From the NCBI RefSeq assembly GCF_030272615.1, contig NC_081406.1:169167861-169231860 (forward strand): a stretch of 64,000 bases of DNA, in the 5' to 3' direction. The notes below the pieces were generated by a model that made no database searches, was not told the origin of the DNA, and worked only from the letters and a program-made list of their open reading frames with translations. Numbering within the stretch: position 1 is the stretch's first letter; the number at the start of each line of letters is the position of its first letter. This document shows positions 45,320 through 56,640 of the stretch, in pieces. The position numbers were made by a program, and so were the translations under genes. Source of the DNA: Cryptomeria japonica (taxonomy: Eukaryota; Streptophyta; Pinopsida; Cupressales; Cupressaceae).

Positions 45320-48300
45320 CTATGTGTAAAACCTGCAAAGGTGCATGTTGTTGATACAGTCCTCCAAAGGTTCTCCATTTGGTGTTGAGAGTTGATATGC
45401 ACGTGATCCATATACTATTGTGATGATGTAAGGGCCAAGCCAATTTGGTTCAAACTTTCCCTTTTTCTCTCTGTCTTGCTGATTCTTAGATTTCTCTCTG
45501 AGGACCAAGTCACCCACCTCAAATGTATGAGGCTTTACCTTGTGATTATAACTGCAACTCATTTGTTGTTGGTATTCTTTGAGATGATTACAAGCAGTTT
45601 GTCTACACTCATCCGATAATTCCAAATCTTGTAATCAAGAGACCTTGTAGTCTTCATCACTCATAATATCGCGCAAAGAGACTCGTAGTGATGGTAACTC
45701 GACCTCGATAGGTAAGATGGATTGTGTACCATAAACAAGTGAGTAGGGAGTGGCTCCAGTGGGTGTGTGAACACTTGTGTGATAATCCCAAAGTGCGGGG
45801 TTGAGTTGGATATGCCAGTTACGATCAACATCATCGACTATTTTCTTAAGGATTCTGAGGATAGTTTTATTTCATGCCTCAACTTGACCATTACCTTGGG
45901 GGTAATATGGAGTGGAAAAGAGATGATGGATATGGAATCAGTCACAAAGCTCATGAATATCTTGATTCTTGAAAGGACGCCCATTGTCTGTGACGATGGA
46001 AAGGGGAGCACCATATTGGCAAATGATATAGTTGAGGATAAAGGTTGTGATATGCTTTTTGGTGACTTGGGTGAGAGGAACAACCTCAATCCACTTCGTA
46101 ATGTACTTTATGGATGTAATGATAAATTTATGGCCATTGGAAGAGGGAGGGTGAATCTTGCCCACAACATCGAGCCCCCACTAAAAAAAGAGACATGGAG
46201 TGGTGATCAGTTGCAGTTCCTATGTTGGTGCATGAATGAGGTCTCCATGAATCTAACATTGCTTATATTTTCTGACAAATTGATATGAGTCTTTTTTCAT
46301 AGTAGGCCATTAGTATCCAGTCCTCATAAGTTTCTTGGCTAAGGTCGGACCACTAGAGTGAGCACCACATATACCTTCATAAACCTCACGTAATGGAATA
46401 TGAGCTTCGTCACTTTCTAAACATCTAAGGAGAGTACCATCTAGACCCCATCGGTAAAGGGTATTGACTAAGATGACATAGAGGGAGGATTGGTGGATGA
46501 AGATATGGCATTGATTGTTGGAAAGGTTAGGTGGAAGGATATTATCGTGGAGGTAAGTGAAAATGCTATCGTACCAAGGAGAATCGCAACCAATGACATT
46601 TATCATTTCTATAAGAGTGATCTCATATGAGGGAACCAAAATATTATCCACTAAGAACTCATAGCGGGTCTTGTTCTGAGGCATATAAATAAAAAAAGAA
46701 ATAATATTCATGGTATCAACAGATCAATTATTATCCCTTGGAATTTTTTCAAAGGCTATTTGTGTGAAGTATTGCTTGAAATCATCCACAATTTTCTTGT
46801 ATGGCATTAAATTTTCATCTTTAGTCTGGTAGTCATCATTTTCTTAGTGAATCACACGTTGAGAGTCCCCCAAAACATGAAGTTCCTAGATCTTCCACTA
46901 AACTACGATTCGTAGACCTATTGTAAATGATTCATATTCTACTATGTTGTTTGTACAAGGGAATTATAATTGATATGACTTGGGAATGGAATCCCTTTGA
47001 GGTGTGATAAAAAGGATACCTGCTCCTGCGCCATGTTGTGTGTATGAATCATCAAAATATAGTTGCCAACGCTTTGAGTTTGTCACTATAAAGATGGATT
47101 CGTATAGGAATTCTGAGACAATAGGAGTGTCGTCAATCATAGATGCTTCCACTAGCTGATCTAAAATGGCTTGTCCTTTAATGGTTTTTCTATCAACATA
47201 TTCAATATCAAACTCACTCAGCATCAGAACCCATTTAGCCCATCTACTTGTGAGTGTCGCCTTGTTCATAAGGTATTTGAGTGGATCAATTCTTGCAACA
47301 AGATTTGTTTTGTGAGTTAGCATGTAATGACACAATTTTTGTGAAGCATAAACCATGACAAGATACTCGGGCTCAATTATAGTGTAGTTAATATCGTAAC
47401 CAACCAATGTGTGACTGATGTAGTATATAGCTCGTTCTTTTCCATCATGATCTTGTTGTGCCAAGAGTGCCCCCAGTGTTGTTTGTATAGTTGATATGCA
47501 AAGTAACATGGATTTTCCTTGAATAGGTGGAATTGATACTAGTGGAATTAAAAGATAGTCCTTGAGAATCCAAAAGGCTTGTTGACACTTATCATCCCAC
47601 TTGAACTTGATATTTTTGTGAAGTAGATGTTGAAAAGGATGACATTTATTTGCAAGTAGTGCAATGAATCTGTGTATTGATTCAAGTCTTCCTTGTAGAT
47701 ATCGGAGTTGGTTGATGTTCTTCAGAGGTGGCATTTCTAATATGGCTCTAACTTTTACTAGATCCGCTTCAAAACTCCGTTGTGAGACAATGTATCCAAG
47801 GAGTTTACCGGAGGTCACCCCAAAGACACACTTCTTGGGATTTAATTTGACTTTATTTTTTCAAACACTCAAAGTATTGATAAAATGTCCAAATATCTTT
47901 CCCTTGTGATTGATTTGCCTAAAAGATCATCAACATAATCTTCCACACTGACATGCATGACATTGTGAAAGATGGTTGTCATTTCTCTTTGGTATGTTGC
48001 ACTTGCATTCTTTAATATGAAGGGCATGACATTCCAATGAAAGGTACCCCAAGGAGATGTAAATATTGTTTTATTTTGATCTTCAGGTTCTATTTTGATA
48101 TGATTATACCCAGAGAGTCCATCCATTAGTCATAGCATTGCATGGCTAGTTGTACGATCAACTATTAAATCAATGTTTGGCAATGGAAAATCATCTTTGG
48201 GACAAGCCTTATTGATATCTCTGAAGTCTGTACATATTCAGATGTTGTTGTCTAGTTTGTTGACAGGTACATGATTAGAAATCCACTTAGGATAGTCAAT

Positions 48301-48579
48301 CGGTCTGATGAAGCCAACATCCAATAATTTCTCCAGTTCCACTTTTACTAATAGTGCCACCTATAGATGCATCTTATGAAGTTTCTATTTTACCTGCTTA
48401 ACACCTAGAGTAACTATCAAATGATGCATAACTAAATCAGGATCTAATCCAAGCATATTGACGTAGGACCATGCAAAGTTGATTTGTTTCTCTATGAAGA
48501 ATGTTATGAATTTTGCTTTCAATTTTTGTCAAAGAATATGCCAAGAAAATGTTGTGTGGTACTTCCTTTGTGAAAATAT
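45320..48579 (-). pseudogene. Tat pol: RT, RNase H, archaeal-type RNase H, integrase
   Basis: From high to low coordinates: RT with MDGLSGYNHIKIEPEDQ (near 48120) and the catalytic YVDD (47926-47937). A frameshift in an A-run near 47865 precedes LLGYIVSQRSFEAD and the first RNase H (IYYISHTLVGYDINYT near 47430). The second RNase H starts WQLYFDDSYTQHGAGAGI near 47050 and continues through a decayed NNIVEYES, GDSQ and D.. series to 46730. The integrase has GICGAHSSG near 46360, DVVGKIHPPS near 46170, TDNGRPFKNQD near 45980 and NGQVEA near 45900, so the DDE triad is visible. It ends with YQLSTPNGEPLED and a TAA at 45320. About a dozen stops make it dead. The 5' part of pol is separated by the element at 48580-56635 and continues at 56641. 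Confidence 0.9.
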
Positions 48580-49771
48580 TGTTACTACTTATCAAGTTGC
48601 CATTAGTTTTATATCCAAAGTCATTCTATATACTCTAGTCGGTTACTACTACCGAAACATTTAGTCGATATGCATAGAACAGTCGGTTATAGAAGAAAGT
48701 AGTCACAGAGCCCAGTATGCACCGAGTTGTCTACCGAGTAACATTCCATGTCTACCGAGCAGAAATAATGATGCACTGAGTTGATATACACCAAGTGAAA
48801 CGCGTTACCAGATTCATTGAATCTAGACACACATGGGAAAATGTGTTACAAGATCGAGGAACATAGAACTGTTATCACATTGGAAATTGCACTTAAAGAT
48901 TGTGTATGATTCTGAGGTCATCTAACCAATGAAATATTTTATATAGTTATTCATTCGATAAATCATGTTTGTAAGATCGAAGCAATGAATCAGATCACTG
49001 ACATAAGAGATCTATTTATATAGCATGGATTAAGGATAAAAGTGTGATAAACAGAGATATACAGAGGTGTATGAAGCAAGACATGTGTGATACATAAGAA
49101 AGCACTAAGTGTTATGACTGTTACAAAGACACAGAGGTCACCAAGAAGGATTTCAGAGAACAGTCAAAGAACAGAGTAAATAGAAGGGTTTACCGAGTTA
49201 CTTTATGGGTTACCGAGGTATGCTATAAGCAAGGTAATCTTATTTTGAGCACATAGAATCTCCTATAACATTCTAGATGTAAAGTTGCAGATATTTGTAA
49301 AGATTTTATTGAAATATTTTGAAGTTGTAAGAGAAACCTTTAACAAGGTAAAAGACTCTAACTTAGCCTATAAATTGTAAAGCCTCTAACCAGGTGCACC
49401 ATTTAGTTTAAGTGTTATAAAATCCTTTAGCAAGGTAGATCTAACAGATCTTGATACTCCTAATAGGGTAAGCTATCAAAAATAGTTGAACATGTAGCTC
49501 TAATCGAGCAACCTTTATTATTGCAGTAGTGAAGTTGTGGGTGCCATCCCCACCGCAGTTTTTCTCTCTAACCAAGAGTTTCTGCGTAACCAAAATATAT
49601 GTGTTATGGAGTGAATCATGTATGATTGTTATTTATTTGTTTTGGCTTTATGTTATGTTACAGGAGTTTGTGGTTTATGCATAACAGTAAAAATATTGTT
49701 GATAAAAGGATTTGATGTACTGATTCACCCCTCCCCTCTTAGTACATTAGCTTTCCATATTGGACCTAACA
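48580..49771 (+). repeat. 5' LTR of the five-knuckle element
   Basis: 1192 bp, TGTTAC to TAACA. It contains many ACCGAG or ACCAAG hexamers and a tttatata-type TATA box near 49014. A pyrimidine-rich 'gattcacccctcccctctt' lies near its end. Confidence 0.95.
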
Positions 49772-49773
49772 AT

Positions 49774-49785
49774 TGGTATCAGAGC
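49774..49785 (+). promoter_or_regulatory. Primer binding site
   Basis: TGGTATCAGAGC two bases after the LTR end, a perfect initiator-Met complement. Confidence 0.95.
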
Positions 49786-49832
49786 TTGAATCTTGAAAAA
49801 GGTTTAACAACCTAAAGAGAAAGATCTTATCA

Positions 49833-51185
49833 ATGGAAGGCTATAAAAAATCTTGGAGAATTGTGTATCTGCAAGAAGAGTTGGATCATGCTAATCAAGT
49901 GATTGTAGACATGCAAAGACAAATGCAAAAATCATTGAAAGTTAGAAGAAGATTATCTGATGATTTGCAGGACTCTCAAGAGTTAGTGGAACAAATTGAA
50001 ACATCATTTGAGAACAGTATATCTGAAGAGACAGAAGAAATGATTGGAGTATTGAAAGAAAAGAACAAAGCACTGGCTGATCAGCTAAAAGCAATGAAAA
50101 GAGGACATGAACATTTCAGCACACAAATGACTGAGAATCTTGATGCATGGAGGACAGCTGAGGATAAAGTAAAAGATCTAGAAAGAGAAAAACAACAGCT
50201 TGAAGCATTAGTATCTGAAAAGAATGATGAAATCATAAGGTTTACTGGGATTCAATAAAATCTATCAGATCAATTAGGTTATGCACATCATGAAGCAAAT
50301 CTAAAAGATGGTGCGAATCAAGCATTGAAACTTGAAATATCAAGGTTGACCAATGAACTTGAAATAGAAAAGAAATCCAAGGAAACACTGAAGAAGAGCT
50401 ATGAAGCATCAAAGATGTTGGATGAGCAACTGAATACAAGAAGACCCAACAAAGAAGCAGGACTCGGTTATAAAGGAAAAGACTCTACCGAGAAGGGAAT
50501 TCATACAACTGAGAGAGGAGAATCATCAAAGCAAGTTGGAAACAAGAAGCACATCAAAAGAAAGAAGCATATTTGCAACTACTGTGGAAATCAAGGTCAT
50601 ACTACTAACATGTGCCAAATCACAAAAGGTAAGCAACGGAATGTCACTAAGTCTAATGGTTATTGTTACAATTGCAATAAATATGGTCACACATTTAACC
50701 AATGTAGGACAAAGTCTGTTAACAATTGTAAGAAGGCAAAATTCAAAGGGTTTTGTAAAAATTGTAATAGATATGGACATAGTACCGAGGAGTGTTGATT
50801 TAAGCAGAAAAAGTATATGTGGTCTGCACACCGAACAAATACTAGAGGTTACCGAACTCACACAAATCCTTACTGACAATATTCTGCAGTACCATGGGAT
50901 TACAATACAAGGATGTGGTGTGAATGTTGTGGAAGATATGGACATATAAGTGCCAACTACTTTATAAGGTTTAGAATGAACAACCAAAGATCATGGAAAA
51001 ATCCCGGTATGGCATGTTTTCATTGTCACAAAGTTGGACACTTGGCTAGAGATTGCAGAGATCAACCTAGAGGAGACACTGAAGAAATAAAAGACAAATT
51101 ACAGATGATTTGGAAAAAGAAGGAAATTGTGTCAAATGAAGAAAGCACCTTACCTACCGAGTTAGGTGGACCTATTCCAAATTAA
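49833..51185 (+). pseudogene. Gag with coiled coil and five CCHC zinc knuckles
   Basis: ATG 49833 (MEGYKKSWRI). Residues 1-190 are a long Glu/Lys/Gln-rich coiled coil (for example LQEELDHANQVIVDMQRQMQ), followed by a basic linker. Zinc knuckles lie at 50574-50615, 50664-50705, 50754-50795, 50919-50960 and 51015-51056. All fit CX2CX4HX4C except the fourth, whose last Cys is Tyr. Stops are TAA 50256-50258, TGA 50796-50798 (just after the last Cys of knuckle 3) and TGA 50874-50876. There is no frameshift, and the ORF ends with TAA at 51183-51185. It should bind and package element RNA. Five knuckles is far more than the one or two usual for plant Copia gag. A capsid core is not obvious. Confidence 0.88.
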
Positions 51186-51736
51186 TCGGTAAAGGTATGA
51201 AGGGACTGCATTATCTCAAAGGTCAAATCTTAACAGTTCCTATTTTATTATGTACTTAATTCAAAATCTGCATAACTAAGATGTATTAGTAAGTTTGAAA
51301 TTCTATCAAAGTCTTTTGGAGCACTATACAAAAAGACTGTCAAGTCGGTGAATACAGGAAGCCTGTCAAGTCAGTAAATGAAGAAAGTCTGGTTACTTGG
51401 TTAAAGCACAAAAAGGAAAGAAAGTTTAGTGGAATCGAGTGCATTTAATGTTTTTGACCTAACCTGCACGGAGCCCGATAAGCTATATTGTGTACTTAAA
51501 GCATTTACGCGATCATTTTTCACTCACCAAGTTTTCAAGAAAGCAGAGCAAAGTGAATCAAAGGCAATCAAACCTCCTCCAAATAAAATTCAAGGTATTT
51601 ACATCAATCTCAACGCATTGTTAAGCTAGTTTACCGATCATATCAAGTTGTTATTATCTGCTAAGTGTGAAGCATCTGCCGTTTGAAAATCTTCAAACCC
51701 TAAGGATCTTGTGTTAATTCTTATCTGAAATCTGCA
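51186..51736. other. Spacer between gag and the giant ORF
   Basis: No credible gene. A 66-codon frame at 51429-51629 has no start ATG of its own pattern and no known motif. The region may serve as leader of the second ORF. Confidence 0.5.
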
Positions 51737-54700
51737 ATGGCACCTAACATCCAAAATCCTGTTGTTGTTGAGAACATCGAAAAGCCCTCACTGAAATACT
51801 CTTTAACTCCCAAAATTGCATCTGAACCGGATGACAAAACTACATTTTCACTCATTCTGGATAGAGTTTTATTAGTCGAGGATGTGAGATTCTTTACCAA
51901 ATGTCGAGTTGAAGAACTAGGTCACATTGAAATCAAAGACACATATGATGAATTGTGCACCGATGGTAAAATGGATAGCAAGTATGAGCACATTACGATC
52001 AAGGGATTGACTGAAGCCCTAACTTATCCCCGTGTCTTCAAATCCCAGTGGGTCAAGTTTGTTCTAAGCAGAGTTCATGATGACTTCATGTGGCTAGAAG
52101 AGCAACCATTTAAGATCACCAAGGAAATCATTCATTTGATCACCGGTTACCCTATTTATGATCATGCCTGAGCTCATAAAATGATATCACAGAAGGAATT
52201 TATCAATTTAACAAGAGTAGAATCTAATTGTAGGGGACTGAAATTGAACAATGTCACTAATGCAGAGCTAAAGTTTGCCATTAGAGTAATAAGTTACTGT
52301 TTCTTCCAATCGGCAAGGGAAAATGGTGTACCCTATGCAGCAGTAGACTTGGCATATAAAATTGTGAAGAAAGGCAAGAAAATTGATTTATGTGAGGTAT
52401 TGCTGAAAAACTTGTTTGAGAATCTGAACACCATAAGGAAGCCAAAGAAGAACAATTCAGCCAATACACTAAAGTTTGGATCACTGTTAATATGCATGTT
52501 TTTCTGTTTTGAAAAATTATTTCCATCAGTCGGTAAAGTTGTTTGGGAACTACACCAACCAATCACCCATCAAATCAAAGACTTCATCAAGAAACTAGGT
52601 GATAACTTTAATGATTACTTTAGCAAGTTTCAGGAAAGGATGCATAAGAGGTACCTGATTCCACCCAAGCTAGTGGAGAAATACAAGGATGACATATGTT
52701 TTGAAGTGGACACTGATTATTGTTATGTGAATGTTGTGGAACTAAGAACTCAATCTCTGCCACCTATGGATTACGAGATTGATTTTGACATCACACGACA
52801 ACAGATAGATGCATTTCTTACATTACCAAGGCATGCTACCGAGCTGAGGTATGGAACATATGAAGAAGTGAAGGAAAAAGTAAAAATGAGCATTGTAGTA
52901 CCCAAAGCTACAAGGAAGGCAACAAAGATGATAAAGGCATTAATGGAGAAATTTGGAGAAGATTCTTCCTCCACACCTGTCAAGGGCACTATAGCCATTA
53001 CTGAAGAGGAATCTGAAGCCCAAGAGGCAGCTATAACACTGAGCACCAAATTACCTAAGGGAAAAGTGTTGAAAAGAAAGAAACAAGATACATTAAAGGT
53101 GTCACCGACTCCTTCAGCAAAGTGACCTAACACAAGAGCATCTGCAACACCACCGAGTAAGAAAACAAAGAGTGTTTCTGCACCAAAGATAACAAAAACT
53201 TACAAGAAATCTACTCGGAGACTCATTTTGGCAAAAGAGTTTAGTGACACCGAATCTGAAGATGCAAGTAAATTTTAGATTGTCAAGAGCAAGAAGGTAA
53301 ATGTACATACTGTTGAAAATTTATGTGCTAATCTGAAGAAATATGGTGGATTTGGATCATTCAGATATGTAAAATATGAATCCAGATCTGATGATGAAAA
53401 GAGACAAATAGAAGAAGCGGTCATCTGCACACTATTAAAATTTTGATTGGTCCCATTGGAAGTATGTAAATCTCTTCCAAATGAATTGTATTTGCATATT
53501 GACAATAGGTGGAAGTATGCAATGGACTTAGAGAAATAGATGAGAGAAAGAAGTCTGGTACATCTTTTCCCAGGCATGTCGGTAGATGAGATCACTGAAC
53601 ATCTGATAAACTGCCACAGAAAATTCCTAGTCAAGCAAAGATCCTTGAAATTGATGAATGGCCTTTACTTGGATGTAGAGAATGAGACCAAAGAAAAATG
53701 GCAGGAAATATTTCAAATCAAGAATGTTCGTGAGCAAGCTGAAGTTGAAATAGTTGATGTCACCGAGCAAGATCCTGATATCACCGAGTAGGACCCTGCT
53801 GACACCATACAAGTAGATGAAGATATCATGGATACAGAGGCACTGGAACAGGAAATGATAGAAGGGAATGCTTATGCCCAACTTGTATCCAGTGAATCAG
53901 TTTTGGAACTAGTTCAACCCTATCCTCCGGTCAATCAGCCTATTTCAACCGAGGCCCCTAAGGATACGAAGCAAGGCACAGAAGGTCACGAGTCAACAAT
54001 GGGAGAAGATACTTCTCAAGAATAGACCTCTCAAACTCCTTCCAGCACTGAAAATGTTGCAACCGAGACACCAAGCTCAGAGACACCAAAGGACACTACA
54101 GAGGCTAAAGAAACTGACCAAAGTGTTGCCTCTACCGAGCAACCTACCGAGGGTCAACAAGCCTCACAAGCCATTGTTTTAGTCCAGCCAATGAAAGGTA
54201 AAGAAAAGAAGATGAAAAAGCATAGTTTCAAATTAGATTTGTCAAAACCAATAGTGTTGCCCAATGTTGATATATCCAAATTAAAGGGGCAAGCACTCAT
54301 TGAATTCGGTGAACTATGCAAAGCCAAAGCTGAACAGGAGAAGCAAATGGCTATTCAAAAGAAAAATAAAGTACTTCAGAAGGTGAAAGCACTCTTAATC
54401 GATATGCTACCTGAAGTTAGAGTAACCAAAGATGCAACCATCCACATTCAACTGGATGAACTCCTAACCAAGATAGAGACATATGGAGTAGATGCATCTG
54501 AATATTTGAGCAAGTTAAAAGACAAGGCGCTCACTGCAAAAATGATTGAAGAGGTATAGAAAGCTATTGCCATTGGCAAAGTTAAACTTGTCAAATTTAT
54601 TGCTGAGTTGACCCCTCAAATCAAGCACATTCTTTATTTATTTCAGAAACTCTGTACATTCTCTTTATTTATTAAACATATCAAGAATAAAACAAAAGCA

Positions 54701-55087
54701 ATTAAGAAAGAGATCACCAATCTCTCAAATAAGTTGACCACTGAGCCTAATTCCATTCAGAATTTTTATACCAAGCTAATACAGCTCATGGCTCAATAAT
54801 TGGAACTCAGGAATGAAGAACACAAGATAAGAATGGACATAATGACACTTCAAACATTATTCATTCCTCATCTTTCCTCCGTCCAAGAACAGATGAACAA
54901 AGTTACCTCCCTATCCACTCAACAAGAGGGAAGAACCTTAGATGGACTCATTTCACTATTAGCTAACATTCAAGTGTAGAATTCACTCATGGATAGTGTT
55001 AATGATGCCCTCTCTGCCACTCTCACCGATGCAAGGACAAAGTATAAATCCATTTTTGACCAGTTGCCACCACCGAATGGTAACTAA
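51737..55087 (+). pseudogene. Giant ORF (1116 codons) of unknown function replacing pol
   Basis: ATG 51737 (MAPNIQNPVV) to TAA 55085-55087 in one phase, with ten internal stops: 52169, 53123, 53276, 53444, 53537, 53789, 54023, 54557, 54797 and 54977. There is not one frameshift. Residues 1-460 look folded and include PFKITKEIIHLITGYP, LKFAIRVISYCFFQSA and VWELHQPITHQIKDFIKKLG. Residues 460-680 are Lys/Ser/Thr-rich linkers with another folded block (LYLHIDNRWKYAMDLEK). Residues 680-820 are acidic and rich in Thr, Glu, Gln and Pro. Residues 820-1100 are largely helical coiled coil (QALIEFGELCKAKAEQEKQM). No zinc knuckle, DxGAS, YVDD or DDE motif. The N-part resembles the ORF at 25001-26533. The role is unknown; possibilities are a structural particle protein or a targeting factor. 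Confidence 0.8.
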
Positions 55088-55432
55088 GTTTTGATGTTTG
55101 TCAAAAAGGAGGAGTGAGTATCATATCAAAGTATACAGGGGAATGTAGTATACAGGGGGAGTATATACTGAGCAAAACAGAGTATTCAAATGCAGAGTCA
55201 ATTTTGACAGGGAACAAACAACAGAGCAGTGAACCGAGCAGTTATCACAAAACATTGATCACCGAGCATGCAAACTCAGAGTTTTGTAAAGTATATTGAT
55301 AAGGGGAGTGTATCTGAATATACTATTTCATTGACTAATGTATAGACTGTCTGTTTAGTCAAATTTTGTAAGTATATAGATTTTTGAGTTATGACTTTGA
55401 AAGTAGTTTTGTCAAACATCTCAACTAATGTC

Positions 55433-55443
55433 AAAAGGGGAGA
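55433..55443 (+). promoter_or_regulatory. Polypurine tract
   Basis: aaaaggggaga, one base before the 3' LTR start TGTTAC. Confidence 0.88.
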
Positions 55444-55444
55444 T

Positions 55445-56635
55445 TGTTACTACTTATCAAGTTGCCATTAGTTTTATATCCAAAGTCATTCTATATACTC
55501 TAGTCGGTTACTACTACCGAAACATTCAGTCGGTATGCACAGAACAGTCGGTTATAGAAGAAAGTAGTCACAAAGCCCAGTATGCACCGAGTTGTCTACC
55601 AAGTAACATTCCATGTCTACCGAGTAGAAATAATGATACACCGAGTTGATATACACTGAGTGAAATGTGTTACCAGATTCATTGAATCTAGACACACATG
55701 GGAAAACGTGTTACAAGACCGAGGAACATAGAACCGTTATCACATTGGAAATTGCACTTAAAGATTGTGTATGATTTTGAGGTCATCTAACCAATGAAAT
55801 ATTTTATATAGTTATTCATTCGATAAATCATGTTTGTAAGATCGAAGCAATGAATCAGATCACCGACATAAGAGATCTATTTATACAGCATGGATTAAGG
55901 ATAAAAGTGTGATAGACAGAGATATACAGAGGTGTATGAAGCAAGACATGTGTGATACATAAGAAAGCACTAAGTGTTATGACTGTTACAGAGACACAGA
56001 GGTCACCGAGAAGGATTTTAGAGAATAGTCAAAGAACAGAGTAAACAAAAAGGTTTACCAAGTTACTTTATGGGTTACCGAGGTATGCTATAAGCAAGGT
56101 AATCTTATTTTGAGCACATAGAATCTGCTATAACATTCCAGATGTAAAGTTGTAGATATTTGTAAAGATTTTATTGAAATATTTTGAAGTTGTAAGAGAA
56201 ACCTTTAACAGGGTAAAAGAATCTAACTAAGTCTATAAATTGTAAAGCCTCTAACCAAGGGCAGCATTTAGTTTAAGTGTTATAAAATCCTTTAGCAAGG
56301 TAGATCTAACAGATCTTGATACTCCTAACAGGGTAAGCTATCAGAAATATTTGAACATGTAGCTCTAACCAAGCAACCTTTATTATTGCAGTAGTGAAGT
56401 TGTGGGTGCCATCCCCACTGAAGTTTTTCTCTCTAACCAAGAGTTTCTGTGTAACCAAAAATATGTGTTATGGAGTGAATCATGTATGATTGTTATTTAT
56501 TTGTTTTGGCTTTATGTTATGTTACAACAGTTTGTGGTTTATGCATAACAGTAAAAATATTGTTGATAAAAGAATTTGATGTACTGATTCACCCCTCCAC
56601 TCTCAGTACATTAGCTTTCCATATTGGGCCTAACA
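55445..56635 (+). repeat. 3' LTR of the five-knuckle element
   Basis: 1191 bp, matching 48580-49771 throughout. It ends CCTAACA and is followed by AATAT. Confidence 0.95.
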
Positions 56636-56640
56636 AATAT

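Larger units (their letters stand above)
48580..56635 (+). mobile_element. Non-autonomous LTR retrotransposon with gag and a giant unknown ORF
   Basis: 8056 bp, flanked by the target duplication AATAT (48575-48579 and 56636-56640). LTRs of 1192 bp (48580-49771) and 1191 bp (55445-56635) start TGTTACTAC and end CCTAACA. They are nearly identical by eye, with scattered, mostly transition differences. A primer site for initiator-Met tRNA and a polypurine tract are in place. The internal region has two long reading frames: a coiled-coil gag with five zinc knuckles, and a 1116-codon ORF. No protease, integrase, RT or RNase H motif is found in either. It inserted into the minus-strand Tat pol in opposite orientation. 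Confidence 0.95.

Noticed and set aside
45767-46288. 173-codon plus-strand ORF
   Set aside because: It is antisense to the integrase of the Tat element, whose DDE motifs are clear on the minus strand.
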